A stretch of DNA of 64,000 nucleotides from positions 2,246,501 through 2,310,500 of the forward strand of contig NZ_CP040749.1 of assembly GCF_006065315.1 (NCBI RefSeq), given 5' to 3'. The DNA is from Aureibaculum algae (GTDB lineage: Bacteria > Bacteroidota > Bacteroidia > Flavobacteriales > Flavobacteriaceae). A model generated the notes under the pieces. It did not search any database. It was given only the letters and a program-made list of their open reading frames with translations, and had not been told where the DNA came from. Every line of letters begins with the position of its first letter. The stretch's first letter is position 1. Both the position numbers and the translations under genes were made by a program. Shown piece after piece: positions 19,638-27,761 of the stretch.

Positions 19638-20849
19638 TTATTCTAATATAAGATCATCATCCAAATTGTCTGGTGCGATAAGGGTTGGTAATTCATCTTC
19701 AAACAATTCAATAAATTCTTCGGCGGTCAATATTTTACCTTTTTTCTTGGTGTTGTTAGCAATGTTATGGCCAAAAGCGGCTGCTTTTCTTCTTTGATTT
19801 GGAGTTCCATGATGACTACTGCTTAGAAAACCGCAATCACCTATGGAATAAGACACTTCTAATACCTGTTGTACACGCTTCCAGTTCATGGTGGCACCTC
19901 TTTTATGCGTCAAATAATAAGCGGCGAAAGCATCTGCCATTAATTCTGTTCTTCGGGTACTTTCAGGAGTACCAAGAAATACTACATTTTTGGCAAATTG
20001 TACATGATGTCCATATTCATGAGCTAATATGGTTTGTGGTGCAACGTCGCCATAACCTAAATCTTCATAGGCAGTAAGTAGTCCGTCTCCCATAACAATT
20101 TTCTTTGGTGTTCCCCAAAAGTCATCCGCTCTGGCAGCAAACGCATTGAAAGTCAGCAAAGGGTGCTTAAAATTATCATATTTATCGCTACCGTAAACAA
20201 TTTGCATTAATTCAGCTAAATAGGCGGCATCCTCAGGAGAGTAACCATAGAGTAACAATAAATTGGTTACCGTTTCTAAATCGTTAAAAACATTTCCATG
20301 GGCATCTCTTAGCAAAATATCCGTTGGAATGTTCCAAAACCTAAGCAAGTCTTTATATGTCCTATTCATTTGATTAGTAAACTGACCTTCTGGCCCATAA
20401 TATTGACCTCCATCTACATTATCAAATACATAAGCGGCATCAAAAACAATGGATGCTCCCAGATTGGAATATAGGAATCTGTCATTATCGTCCCAATCCG
20501 CAATGATGCTTTGTACGTAATAATCTAATTCCGTCAGGTCACATTCATAATCATCACCATTTATAACCCTCTCTACAATTGAATTGTAATGGTCGTAATC
20601 TGCGATATTGGAGCGATTTATCCCTTGAATTGAGGACGATTTAGTGTTACTCGATTTTAATAAGGTTTCTTTTGATCGAAGAATGGAATTTATATTATTT
20701 CCCCTAATAAAAGTGAGTAACTCAGCCTTTGCTGATTCAACTTTAAGTGCTTGTAGTTCGGTGTCATTTGTGAGACTTTCAACAGGTTCTTCACTACAAC
20801 TAGTAATGAAGAATAATGAAACTAACGAGAGTAAGAGTAATTTTTTCAT
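19638..20849 (-). CDS. Zinc-metallopeptidase-like lipoprotein
   Basis: A 403-residue lipoprotein (lipobox at Cys18, ITSC). The N-terminal half is an unknown helical region. The C-terminal half carries a zincin motif, His277-Glu278-x-x-His281 in AHEYGHHVQF, and a downstream ELMADAF with Glu302 as the probable third zinc ligand. This resembles the neutral zinc metallopeptidase group, where HExxH is followed by ExxAD. A Cys/Ser/His-rich stretch (GDCGFLSSSHHGTPNQRRKAA) follows. Substrate is unknown. The active-site set is complete, so it should be a real peptidase. Confidence 0.88.
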   Translation of the reverse strand: MKKLLLLSLVSLFFITSCSEEPVESLTNDTELQALKVESAKAELLTFIRGNNINSILRSKETLLKSSNTKSSSIQGINRSNIADYDHYNSIVERVINGDDYECDLTELDYYVQSIIADWDDNDRFLYSNLGASIVFDAAYVFDNVDGGQYYGPEGQFTNQMNRTYKDLLRFWNIPTDILLRDAHGNVFNDLETVTNLLLLYGYSPEDAAYLAELMQIVYGSDKYDNFKHPLLTFNAFAARADDFWGTPKKIVMGDGLLTAYEDLGYGDVAPQTILAHEYGHHVQFAKNVVFLGTPESTRRTELMADAFAAYYLTHKRGATMNWKRVQQVLEVSYSIGDCGFLSSSHHGTPNQRRKAAAFGHNIANNTKKKGKILTAEEFIELFEDELPTLIAPDNLDDDLILE

Positions 20850-21119
20850 AAGTATAGGGTTTTATGTTAATTTTTATGAAAATAATCATTAAAATTGATC
20901 TTCAATGGCGTTCTAGGACGAGACAATGCGTTTAATGTCCGTAGCCCTTATATTACTTATCAAGCATTTTGAATTCGGGAATATAAAATTTTTGAAAAAG
21001 GAATTTCATTAATATAATCGTGTTCATAAGTATAAATGGATAATTGATAAAACGGCAACTTAAAAAGTAACCAATTAAAAAATACGATCTTTGTCACGGC
21101 CAAAAAAACAGAAACGACT

Positions 21120-21404
21120 ATGCCTGATAAAACAAAACCTAATTTCTGGTTAGATCTCATTTCACAATTTATGGAGCTCTTTTTAAAAAGTTCCAATAAA
21201 CGTAAACGAACCTATCACCAACATGTAGTTCCTTATGAAGACCGTTGGGCGGTTCGTCGTGAGGGAAATAAACGCATTACTTCTAAACATAAACTACAAG
21301 AAACTGCCATTAGAAAAGCAAAGCGATTGGCTAAAAAATACAAAGCCGATGTTATTATCCATCGGCAAGATGGCACCATAAGAGATCGGATTAATTACGA
21401 TTAA
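21120..21404 (+). CDS. DUF2188 domain protein
   Basis: A 94-residue basic cytoplasmic protein. The C-terminal 60 residues form the DUF2188 domain (HVVPYEDRWAVRREGNK, then ETAIRKAKRLAKKY and ADVIIHRQDGTIRDR), a small fold often duplicated in bacterial genomes with no settled function. The first 35 residues are a helical lead (FWLDLISQFMELFLKSS). A degraded copy of its start region lies at 14530-14645. Confidence 0.85.
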   Translation: MPDKTKPNFWLDLISQFMELFLKSSNKRKRTYHQHVVPYEDRWAVRREGNKRITSKHKLQETAIRKAKRLAKKYKADVIIHRQDGTIRDRINYD

Positions 21405-21506
21405 AAAAAGGCCATTTTTGTTGAAATTAATCCTTAAAATTTCAATATTTGATTGTTTTTGCTCATAAAACTTTCACGGCCGTTGGGAATAAAAATTTGG
21501 AGGCTT

Positions 21507-21529
21507 TGAAAAAGCACACATGCTTTTAG
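21507..21529. terminator. Weak hairpin between convergent genes
   Basis: AAAAGCA and TGCTTTT arms around CACA lie between the DUF2188 gene (+) and the lipoprotein gene ending at 21570 (-). The T-run is short, so termination strength is uncertain. Confidence 0.4.
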
Positions 21530-21569
21530 TTTAGTACTTAATAGCTTTGTTTGTTTTAGGTGTACCTTA

Positions 21570-22163
21570 TTACTTTTCTGTCCAGATTGTTTCAAATGTT
21601 ACGCATACTACTAGCATTTCTTCGGTTGGTTTCTCACCACTTTCTTCCAATACACTTTCAAAAAAGTCCCAATGTGCTTTTTTCCATTTTTCTAGGGGTT
21701 CAATATCCGTCCCCATATCCAATTCAGCATAATCTTTGGAAATCTTATTGAACGGAATGGTATCTACGCTGCTATTTTCTATGATCGCTTTTGCTTTACC
21801 GTCAAAATCTGTTATTATTTGTTTTGTTCCAACTTTTGGGATGTCAACATTGTATTGTTTATACAAACTATATAATCCCGATGAAGCTTTCTTTTTTCCA
21901 TTTATTGTTAAAACTGCTAGTCTATTGGCGTCTTCTCTATTATTATGAAAAAAATCAGATTCCGGTATTTCTTGGTTTTTAAATTCAGGATTTGATTTGA
22001 TGTAGTTATTCCACATTTCATAGACAGATTGGTCAATTTGGCTCTCACTTTCTGATTCCGTCACTATATCGCCATTCGTATCCGTCTCCATTTTTGTTTC
22101 TGTCTTTGGCTCGTTTTTACAACTCATTAGAATAAAAATCAATACAATAGCTAAATGTTTCAT
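21570..22163 (-). CDS. Small lipoprotein of unknown function
   Basis: The frame extends to 22208, but the ATG at 22163 gives a clean lipoprotein signal with the lipobox Cys15 (FILMSCKNE), so the precursor is 197 residues. The N-terminus of the mature protein is an acidic, Glu/Ser/Thr-rich linker. The rest is helical (MWNNYIKSNPEFKNQEIP, RLAVLTINGKKKASSGLY) and ends in a short ETIWTEK. The fragment KKASSGLYSLYKQYN with a following DFDGKAKAIIE recalls ASCH-domain proteins of Flavobacteria, but I cannot be sure. It is 51 bp downstream of the gene starting at 22691 on the same strand. Confidence 0.75.
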   Translation of the reverse strand: MKHLAIVLIFILMSCKNEPKTETKMETDTNGDIVTESESESQIDQSVYEMWNNYIKSNPEFKNQEIPESDFFHNNREDANRLAVLTINGKKKASSGLYSLYKQYNVDIPKVGTKQIITDFDGKAKAIIENSSVDTIPFNKISKDYAELDMGTDIEPLEKWKKAHWDFFESVLEESGEKPTEEMLVVCVTFETIWTEK

Positions 22164-22214
22164 GGTTTTTTTAGGATTAATGGCATTAAATGATATACCC
22201 AATTGCAACTCGGT

Positions 22215-22691
22215 TTATTGGTTTTCAATAATAATCTTATTTAAATTTTCTGCATCCAATTTGTCTCCAATATTTTTTAAATCAATTTCTTTTCCATCTT
22301 TCATTTTTATTTTTAGAACGGAAAGTTTATTAGCATCTAATCCTGAGGAAATTACTCTATTCAGAAGAAACATTGTGATTGAAAATGTGCTTGGCGTAAA
22401 TTCAATATTTGCAATGTCTTTGTGACGAAAAAACTCCCTTTTAGTAAACATGTTCAATAAATTAAATTCCTTTGTTTCTATTCCAGATTTAGTAGCGGTT
22501 ATTGATTTTTTTTGTGTTGCTATGAGTATGATAAATGCTAAAAACAATATCATGAATCCATTAAAATAGGGATCATCATTAAAAATCAGAATAAAATAAA
22601 TGGATGCCCCTAAGGCAATTAATCGTAGTACTATTATTGAATAGGAAAATTCATGAATCTTATATAGTATCCCCTTAACGTTTTTATCCAT
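22215..22691 (-). CDS. Membrane protein with PH-like cytoplasmic domain, unknown function
   Basis: A 158-residue protein. Two hydrophobic helices (about residues 17-35 and 40-57) are followed by a basic-acidic beta-rich domain (ATKSGIETKEFNLL, HKDIANIEFTPS, LSVLKIKMKDGKEIDL) resembling the bacterial PH/STM3941-type fold. Function unknown. It precedes the lipoprotein gene on the same strand and may share its transcript. Confidence 0.72.
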   Translation of the reverse strand: MDKNVKGILYKIHEFSYSIIVLRLIALGASIYFILIFNDDPYFNGFMILFLAFIILIATQKKSITATKSGIETKEFNLLNMFTKREFFRHKDIANIEFTPSTFSITMFLLNRVISSGLDANKLSVLKIKMKDGKEIDLKNIGDKLDAENLNKIIIENQ

Positions 22692-22767
22692 TCTTTTCTA
22701 AACTTAATGAGTTGCTACCTTTTAATTTACAGTAGCTTGTTTTTTTTATTAAAATTAAAGCATGTAT

Positions 22768-23418
22768 TTAAGACAAGTTTTGTAACGCCTTAATAATATC
22801 TTCAGGCTCCGAACGCGTTCTGTAATCAACGTTAACATAATTCCATATAACTACTTCGTCACGTCCAACTATAAATGTTGCTGGAATTGGTAATATATTA
22901 CTATTGCCATTATTAATTTTTTCTAAATCAAGTTTTCTGCCTACACGCATATGTTCCTCCAAAAACGCTGGTACTTCCCAGGCAACTCCATACTGCGAAG
23001 CAACTTTGGCTTCTTGGTCAGAGAGCACAATAAAGTCCATTGCACTAATTTCATCTTTTGTCATTGATCCATCAGGCACTTGTGGGCTAATGGCAACTAA
23101 TGTAGCACCCAATGCATGAATTTCATCTAGTCGGGCTTGCAAGGCTCTAAGTTGTAAGTTGCAATAGGGGCACCAATTGCCGCGGTAAAAAGTAATAACA
23201 ACGGGACCTTTGTTTAGCAAGGCAGCTAAAGATATTGAATTTCCTTCAGGGTTTGGTAGCTTAAAACTAGGAGCCTTTTGCCCAATTTTAATGGCATCTT
23301 TACCTTGCTGAAAGTCCTTTGCTTGCTTGATAATAGCATCTACACCTTTCATGAATTCAGGATTAGCTTGTCGACCTGATTCAATTTTAGCATCAGTTAG
23401 TTCTTTTAAATATTTCAT
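22768..23418 (-). CDS. Peroxiredoxin-like protein (AhpC/TSA, thioredoxin fold)
   Basis: A 216-residue thioredoxin-fold protein: N-terminal helical segment, then GQKAPSFKLPNPEG, and the active-site-like TFYRGNWCPYCNLQ with a CPYC pair. The CxxC arrangement and the FYRGxWCPYC context are those of the peroxiredoxin-like family 2 rather than classical 2-Cys peroxiredoxins. The later VPATFIVGRDEVVIW completes the fold. No signal peptide, so it should be cytoplasmic. Likely role is thiol-based peroxide or disulfide reduction. Confidence 0.93.
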   Translation of the reverse strand: MKYLKELTDAKIESGRQANPEFMKGVDAIIKQAKDFQQGKDAIKIGQKAPSFKLPNPEGNSISLAALLNKGPVVITFYRGNWCPYCNLQLRALQARLDEIHALGATLVAISPQVPDGSMTKDEISAMDFIVLSDQEAKVASQYGVAWEVPAFLEEHMRVGRKLDLEKINNGNSNILPIPATFIVGRDEVVIWNYVNVDYRTRSEPEDIIKALQNLS

Positions 23419-23604
23419 AATTATGTTTACTGTTTAAAGGTGTATGCTGTTAACTTATTGAATTAAACAATTAATGATTACTACTGTTTTTAGCAGTTTT
23501 TAATTATTTAACATTTCAGTTTTTACTCACGGTTGTTTTTTTCGGGTTGCCATTACATCTGGCTAAGCTGCGTTGTAATGCAGTTTAAGTTTTGTTCAAA
23601 GGAG

Positions 23605-24054
23605 TTAGAATTTATTCTTGGTTTTCGTTTTCTTTAGTTTATTATCTTTAGAGTACTTCCAAAACCATTCAGTGTGGAGTATATTATTGTTGGTTTGCAT
23701 CAGTTTTCCATCTTTTCCAAAATGACCTTGATAAATTTTATTATTGTTTTTATCGTATTTGAATTTATAAATTGAGACGCCTAAATTGTCAACCGAGGGA
23801 TTTCTTAGCGAGTCTAAATGTGATTGTTTTGTAATGTTACCCTTCTTATCATATTTATACTTTATGATAGCAAATCCTAGGTTACTATTAAGGAGTTTTC
23901 CGTTTTTATCTACATTCCAACTTTCCATTAGCTTTCCATCAGAATGATAATAATTAACTGTAGTTCCATGAGCTCTTTTTTTCCAATGTGGGTTTTGTGC
24001 ATGCACTATGTGCAAGAACATAAATGCGGCTATGACAAGAATTGATTGTTTCAT
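23605..24054 (-). CDS. Small exported protein with RHS/YD-like strands
   Basis: A 149-residue precursor with a signal peptide (FLHIVHAQ, cleaved near residue 19). The mature part is basic and built from repeated turns of the type YYHSDGKLMESWN, YKYDKKGNITKQ, KYDKNNNKIYQG and FGKDGKLMQ, like YD/RHS or toxin_YwqK-type repeats. Function unknown. It carries at its 5' side one copy of the dispersed leader repeat with a TATCTTTG promoter element. Confidence 0.75.
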   Translation of the reverse strand: MKQSILVIAAFMFLHIVHAQNPHWKKRAHGTTVNYYHSDGKLMESWNVDKNGKLLNSNLGFAIIKYKYDKKGNITKQSHLDSLRNPSVDNLGVSIYKFKYDKNNNKIYQGHFGKDGKLMQTNNNILHTEWFWKYSKDNKLKKTKTKNKF

Positions 24055-24056
24055 TT

Positions 24057-24130
24057 TTTAATACATTATAATGATAAATATATGCACCAGTACATATACT
24101 CTAACTATAACAAAGATAAGAACTATTGTT
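24057..24130 (-). repeat. Dispersed promoter-leader repeat, copy A
   Basis: Read on the minus strand, TATCTTTG (plus-strand 24111-24118) fits the TAnnTTTG -7 box, followed by a leader containing GGTGCATATAT just before the gene starting at 24054. The same block occurs at 29309-29475 and 31327-31500, each directly upstream of a minus-strand start. Confidence 0.6.
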
Positions 24131-24191
24131 AGTCGTAGTTTAGAGTTTCATTAGACTTTTAATATCGTTTTATGTTATACCCAGACACTTT

Positions 24192-24878
24192 TTAATATGA
24201 AACTAAAACGGTTGCTATTTTTTGCAAATCAGATTCCGTGATTTCTGTTTTGGGTGCTAATGGAAAAATTTGTTGTCCGGGTCTGCTCACAAAAGCGGCT
24301 CTCCAACCCGCCCAAAGTGCACCACCAACATCCCAACCATGAGCTGCAATGAGCATACATTCTTCAGGTTTCACTTCCAATTTCTGTGCTGCCCAATGAT
24401 AGGTATCTGTAAAGGGTTTAAATTTACCAACCCCTTCAATACTCAATATTTTATCAAAAAAGTCAGTTAAACTAGCACTTTCAAATTGCTTTTGAACCCC
24501 TTCGTTTGATGAATTGGTGAACGCTACTAATGTATAACCCGCTTTTTTTAATTGAGTTAACGCTTCTTTTACTTCACGATGTGCAGGTAAACCACGCATA
24601 CTTGTAAGAATAACTTTACGAGCATCTTCTTCTGAGATTATAATATTGTTATTTGCCGCTACCATTTGTAAGGCTGCTGCACCAATATGCCCAAAAGGTT
24701 CATAGCGTCCACTAGCCGAAACAACTAATGAATAGTGTAACATTGTGGTAAACCATAATGATAATAGATCTTCTCTACCATCGAGGGCTTCACCAACTTC
24801 CTTTTTCATTTTTGTGAGATCTAAAAGTGTCTCGTTAACGTCAAAGAATAATACTTTTGGTCTGATTTTAGTTTCCAT
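24192..24878 (-). CDS. Haloacid dehalogenase type II-like hydrolase
   Basis: A 228-residue HAD-superfamily protein with the motif set of the (S)-2-haloacid dehalogenase group. Motif I is LFFDVNETLLDL with nucleophile Asp13, followed by a cap domain with LLSLWFTTMLHYSL. Motif II is AFTNSS, motif III is the Lys in GKFKPF, and motif IV is in AAHGWDVGGA. Dehalogenase activity is inferred from the family. The 3' end of a truncated membrane-protein gene overlaps its start by 11 bp. Confidence 0.93.
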   Translation of the reverse strand: METKIRPKVLFFDVNETLLDLTKMKKEVGEALDGREDLLSLWFTTMLHYSLVVSASGRYEPFGHIGAAALQMVAANNNIIISEEDARKVILTSMRGLPAHREVKEALTQLKKAGYTLVAFTNSSNEGVQKQFESASLTDFFDKILSIEGVGKFKPFTDTYHWAAQKLEVKPEECMLIAAHGWDVGGALWAGWRAAFVSRPGQQIFPLAPKTEITESDLQKIATVLVSY

Positions 24879-25193
24879 TAGGGATTGATTTTTTATATAA
24901 AAATATATTTAAAAGTACGAATACAATATATGAAATTGGCATTACTGGCGGCTTAAATTCCATGGGCAACACTTCTGCAGGGACATAAGGATGTAAATGC
25001 GTATAAACAGCAACGATCATCATTACAATAATAGATAAATTATCTAAATAGAATAATTTATTTCTTACGGATGTGTTTAAAGAATTTCCTTTAAAAGCCA
25101 AAAATAGCATTAATAATCCAATACCAATTTCACTAAATTTTACAACATATTAAAATTCCAATAACCACTAATATAATTTCTCCAATGGCTCCA
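24868..25193 (-). pseudogene. Truncated, frameshifted small membrane-protein gene
   Basis: An ATG at 25110 gives 80 residues with two hydrophobic helices, but the sense of the protein continues upstream in the same strand (KFSEIGIGLL just before that ATG). A -1/+1 shift then leads into another hydrophobic segment (VGAIGEIILVVIGIL) up to about 25193, where dispersed-repeat sequence begins. The gene therefore seems to have lost its N-terminus to the repeat and to carry one frameshift. A short functional product from 25110 cannot be excluded. It overlaps the dehalogenase-like gene by 11 bp. Confidence 0.5.
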
Positions 25194-25262
25194 ACTATCA
25201 CAAAAATAGGAAATATAGTCAATTGCGGTTTCTCGTTTATTTATACGTTAGTTAGCTATTTA
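25194..25262 (-). repeat. Dispersed leader repeat, copy D (5' part)
   Basis: Contains TATCACAAAAATAGGAAATA and then TTTCTCGTTTATTTATACG-TTAG-TAGCTATTTAAA, matching copies at 29360-29430 and 31388-31455. The -7 box has one mismatch (TATTTTTG on the minus strand). The broken membrane-protein gene ends at its edge. Confidence 0.6.
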
Positions 25263-25422
25263 AAATAAAATTCAATGTAGCTGATAATAATTGTTATATG
25301 GTACTGGAAGTCAATTGTGTAATTTGCTAAAATGAAAGGTCTTTTTTAGATGTTAAAAACGAATAGTACTATTTTTTTTAAGGGCATACAATAAAGCGGT
25401 GAATGGTCAGTTATATAAGTCT

Positions 25423-25509
25423 GGAGAAATGGCAGAGTGGCTGAATGCAGCGGTAATTTATTACTGTAGAGGGTTAAACCTCCGAGGGTTCGAATCCCTT
25501 CTTTCTCCG
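25423..25509 (+). tRNA. tRNA-Ser-like gene with abnormal anticodon arm (possible pseudo-tRNA)
   Basis: The 87-nt sequence folds as a class II tRNA of serine type: acceptor GGAGAAA/TTTCTCC with discriminator G, D-arm GCA-GAGTGGCTGAA-TGC, long variable arm GAGG/CCTC and T-loop TTCGAAT. The anticodon arm is abnormal: stem GCGGT (25450-25454) and ACTGT (25463-25467) enclose an 8-nt loop AATTTATT, which can even close to a 4-nt loop. No serine anticodon is present. If U33 is the T at 25457, the triplet is TTA, which would read the UAA stop codon. There is also one extra C between the T-stem and the acceptor. A dead or unusual tRNA is likelier than a normal decoder. A terminator follows directly. 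Confidence 0.65.
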
Positions 25510-25516
25510 CAAAAGG

Positions 25517-25545
25517 AAACCCACAACGAGAGTTGTGGGTTTTTT
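25517..25545 (+). terminator. Intrinsic terminator after the tRNA-like gene
   Basis: Arms AAACCCACAAC and GTTGTGGGTTT around GAGA, followed by a T-tract; it starts 8 nt after the tRNA-like sequence. Confidence 0.85.
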
Positions 25546-25551
25546 GTTTTC

Positions 25552-26460
25552 CCAAACGTCGAAAATTTATTTTCGTAAGAGAAAGGAAAACAAAAAAACC
25601 AAAAAAACACATCGTGTTTTTGGGTTGCTATGCTTGCTCAGGATAGCCTTTCTGGGATCACGACCGTAGGGAGTAATCCTTGAAACATATTTTCGTAAGT
25701 GAAGGGAAAACAAAAAAACCAAAAAAACACATCGTGTTTTTGGGTTGCTATGCTTGCTCAGGATACCCTTTCAGGGATCACGACTGCAAGGAGTAATCCT
25801 AGAAACATATTTTCGTAAGAAAGGGAAAACAAAAAACAGACATGCGAAGCATGTGGTAGTTTTTATGCTTGCTCAGGATACCCTTTCTGGGATCACGATC
25901 GTAGGGAGTAATCCTAGAAACATATTTTCGTAAGAGAAAGGAAAACAAAAAACCCAAAAAAACACATCGTGTTTTTGGGTTGCTATGCTTGCTCAGGATA
26001 CCCTTTCTGGGATCACGACCGTAGGGAGTAATCCTAGAAACATATTTTCGTAAGAGAAAGGAAAACAAAAAACCCAAAAAAACACATCGTGTTTTTGGGT
26101 TGCTATGCTTGCTCAGGATACCCTTTCAGGGATCACGACTGCAAGGAGTAATCCTAGAAACATATTTTCGTAAGAGAAAGGAAAACAAAAAACCCAAAAA
26201 AAACACATCGTGTTTTTGGGTTGCTATGGTTGCTCAGGATACCCTTTTGGGATCACGACTGCAAGGAGTAATCCTAGAAACATATTTTCGTAAGTGCAGG
26301 GAAAACAAAAAACCCAAAAAAAACACATCGTGTTTTTGGGTTGCTATGCTTGCTCAGGATACCCTTTCTGGGATCACGACTGCAATGAGTAAACCTTTTT
26401 ACATATTTTCATAAGAGAAAGGAAAACAAAAAAACACATCGTGTTTTTGGGTTGCTATGC
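25552..26460. repeat. Eight-unit 120-bp tandem repeat array
   Basis: The landmark TTTCGTAAG (last unit TTTCATAAG) recurs at 25571, 25691, 25811, 25926, 26046, 26166, 26286 and 26407, spaced 120, 120, 115, 120, 120, 120 and 121 bp. Each unit has an A/C-rich run, a hairpin made of AAAAACAC and GTGTTTTT around ATC, then GGGTTGCTATGCTTGCTCAG, and a conserved GGGATCACGAC block. The units differ by a few substitutions. A period of 120 (40 codons) keeps frames open on both strands, producing repetitive ORFs that I regard as non-coding. The tail TCGAAAATTTATTTTCGTAAG of the first unit is shared with the dispersed leader repeats near 29440 and 31465. Confidence 0.9.
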
Positions 26461-26662
26461 TTGTAAAGCACGTTATCATAGCATTGTAGTAAAAGGATAG
26501 CGTAAATTAAGTTTAATTTCCTTTTGCAATAAACTCTTAAAACAGGCTTTACTATTGCTAAATTAGCGTTAATATATGATCGGAAATATAAAGGTACTTT
26601 AGTAGAAAATTAGTGTTTTTTTATTTGTACTGCACCAGAGTACTTTGTTATGCCTAGTTTTT
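26461..26662. other. Intergenic region after the tandem array
   Basis: About 200 bp of AT-rich sequence between the end of the array and the minus-strand leucine-rich-repeat gene; no gene or repeat recognised. Confidence 0.4.
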
Positions 26663-27667
26663 TTAAGTTGTGCTGTATCCTAAGCTTCGAATTTTTTCTT
26701 TAATTTCTTTGTCTAACGGTTTTCGTTCTGTCACAAAGTTAAAATGTTTTAGTGTAGCAGATAATTTTTGATTTATAATATTATCAAATTCAAGTTTTAA
26801 AGACCTCGTAATTACTAAGGTATTTAAAACTTTTAAATGTTCAAGTCCTTTCAGCTTTATTAATCCTTTACAATTAATAATTCCCAGTCTTGAAAGTGAC
26901 TTCATTTCTGAGTCAAACTCAATAGTTTCTATGTTTCTTTGATTTTCAACTTGTAGATATTTCAAATTTTCAAATCGACTTATGTTATGAAGTGATTGTA
27001 AATTTTTAATCCATAGCAGTTTGAGTGTTTCTAGCTGTTCTCCATTAATTTCGTCTATATTTTCTCGACTTCCTAAACTAATATGAAGATTTTTCAACTT
27101 CTTTAATTGGTTCACAAAATCCAACGGTTCTTTTTTACTTATGGAACTTAAGTGAAGTGTTTCTAGGTTTTCTATTTTTCCAATAGATTCTAAATTTTTG
27201 AATTGCCCAGAGATTCCCAACCAATTTAATTTTTTATATCCTTTTAGATGTTCAAGATTTAAATTTTTAGTATCACCTAAATTGAGTTCTACAATACTTT
27301 TTAAATTATCAGAATTTAATATCTCAATCTCTTTAAAATCTTCAATTCCAATAATAAGTTTTTCTAAACGCTCTAATTCAGATAATTGATTGAGATTTTT
27401 AACTTTTTTGAAACAATTAATCGAAAGACTTTTTACATTTTTAACTTTTAGAAGTGTTTTACAATCAAATATTTTATTGCTGTGTCCATAAAATCGAATT
27501 TGAAGATTATTATTTAATTCACTGGCCAAACCATTCAAATCGAAAAGCATTTCATAAGTATATGTGCTATCGTCAAATTGTACGATAACATTATTTCCTA
27601 ATTCAACTTCAGACGCTATAAAATGTTTATCTATAGTTTCTGGATTTGTGACCCATTTTATCTTCAT
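26663..27667 (-). CDS. Leucine-rich-repeat protein
   Basis: A 334-residue protein whose residues about 70-310 are built of 22-24-residue leucine-rich repeats (such as LERLEKLIIGIEDF, LKSIVELNLGDTKN, LKKLKNLHISLGS, LKYLQVENQRN). The N-terminal part (KWVTNPETIDKHF, VIVQFDDSTYTYEML) is a small beta domain. No signal peptide is seen, so it may stay in the cytoplasm. LRR scaffolds bind protein partners; the partner is unknown. It is one of a run of minus-strand accessory genes with no recognised functional links. Confidence 0.82.
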   Translation of the reverse strand: MKIKWVTNPETIDKHFIASEVELGNNVIVQFDDSTYTYEMLFDLNGLASELNNNLQIRFYGHSNKIFDCKTLLKVKNVKSLSINCFKKVKNLNQLSELERLEKLIIGIEDFKEIEILNSDNLKSIVELNLGDTKNLNLEHLKGYKKLNWLGISGQFKNLESIGKIENLETLHLSSISKKEPLDFVNQLKKLKNLHISLGSRENIDEINGEQLETLKLLWIKNLQSLHNISRFENLKYLQVENQRNIETIEFDSEMKSLSRLGIINCKGLIKLKGLEHLKVLNTLVITRSLKLEFDNIINQKLSATLKHFNFVTERKPLDKEIKEKIRSLGYSTT

Positions 27668-27761
27668 TTTTGTTTTTTTAATTTACGCACAACGGTAAGT
27701 ATATGAAGCATCGTATCCCGAGGGTGTTATGATTTCATATTTAGTGTTGCATGCCCTTTTT

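Noticed and set aside
20960..21196. Minus-strand ORF of 78 codons opposite the DUF2188 gene
   Set aside because: It lies in the upstream and 5' part of the DUF2188 gene on the other strand, has no recognised domain and poor start context.
25455..25462. Functional ochre-suppressor tRNA
   Set aside because: A UUA anticodon is possible only if the 8-nt loop is read in one way; the stem can also close over the loop. Reported as an oddity, not as a suppressor.
25799..26414. Repetitive ORFs of about 90-104 codons on both strands in the 120-bp array
   Set aside because: They arise because the unit length is a multiple of three; there is no start context, no coding-like composition, and both strands are open equally. 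Not listed as genes.
25552..26460. CRISPR array
   Set aside because: Units are 120 bp and contiguous, with no variable spacers between conserved repeats, and no cas genes lie nearby.
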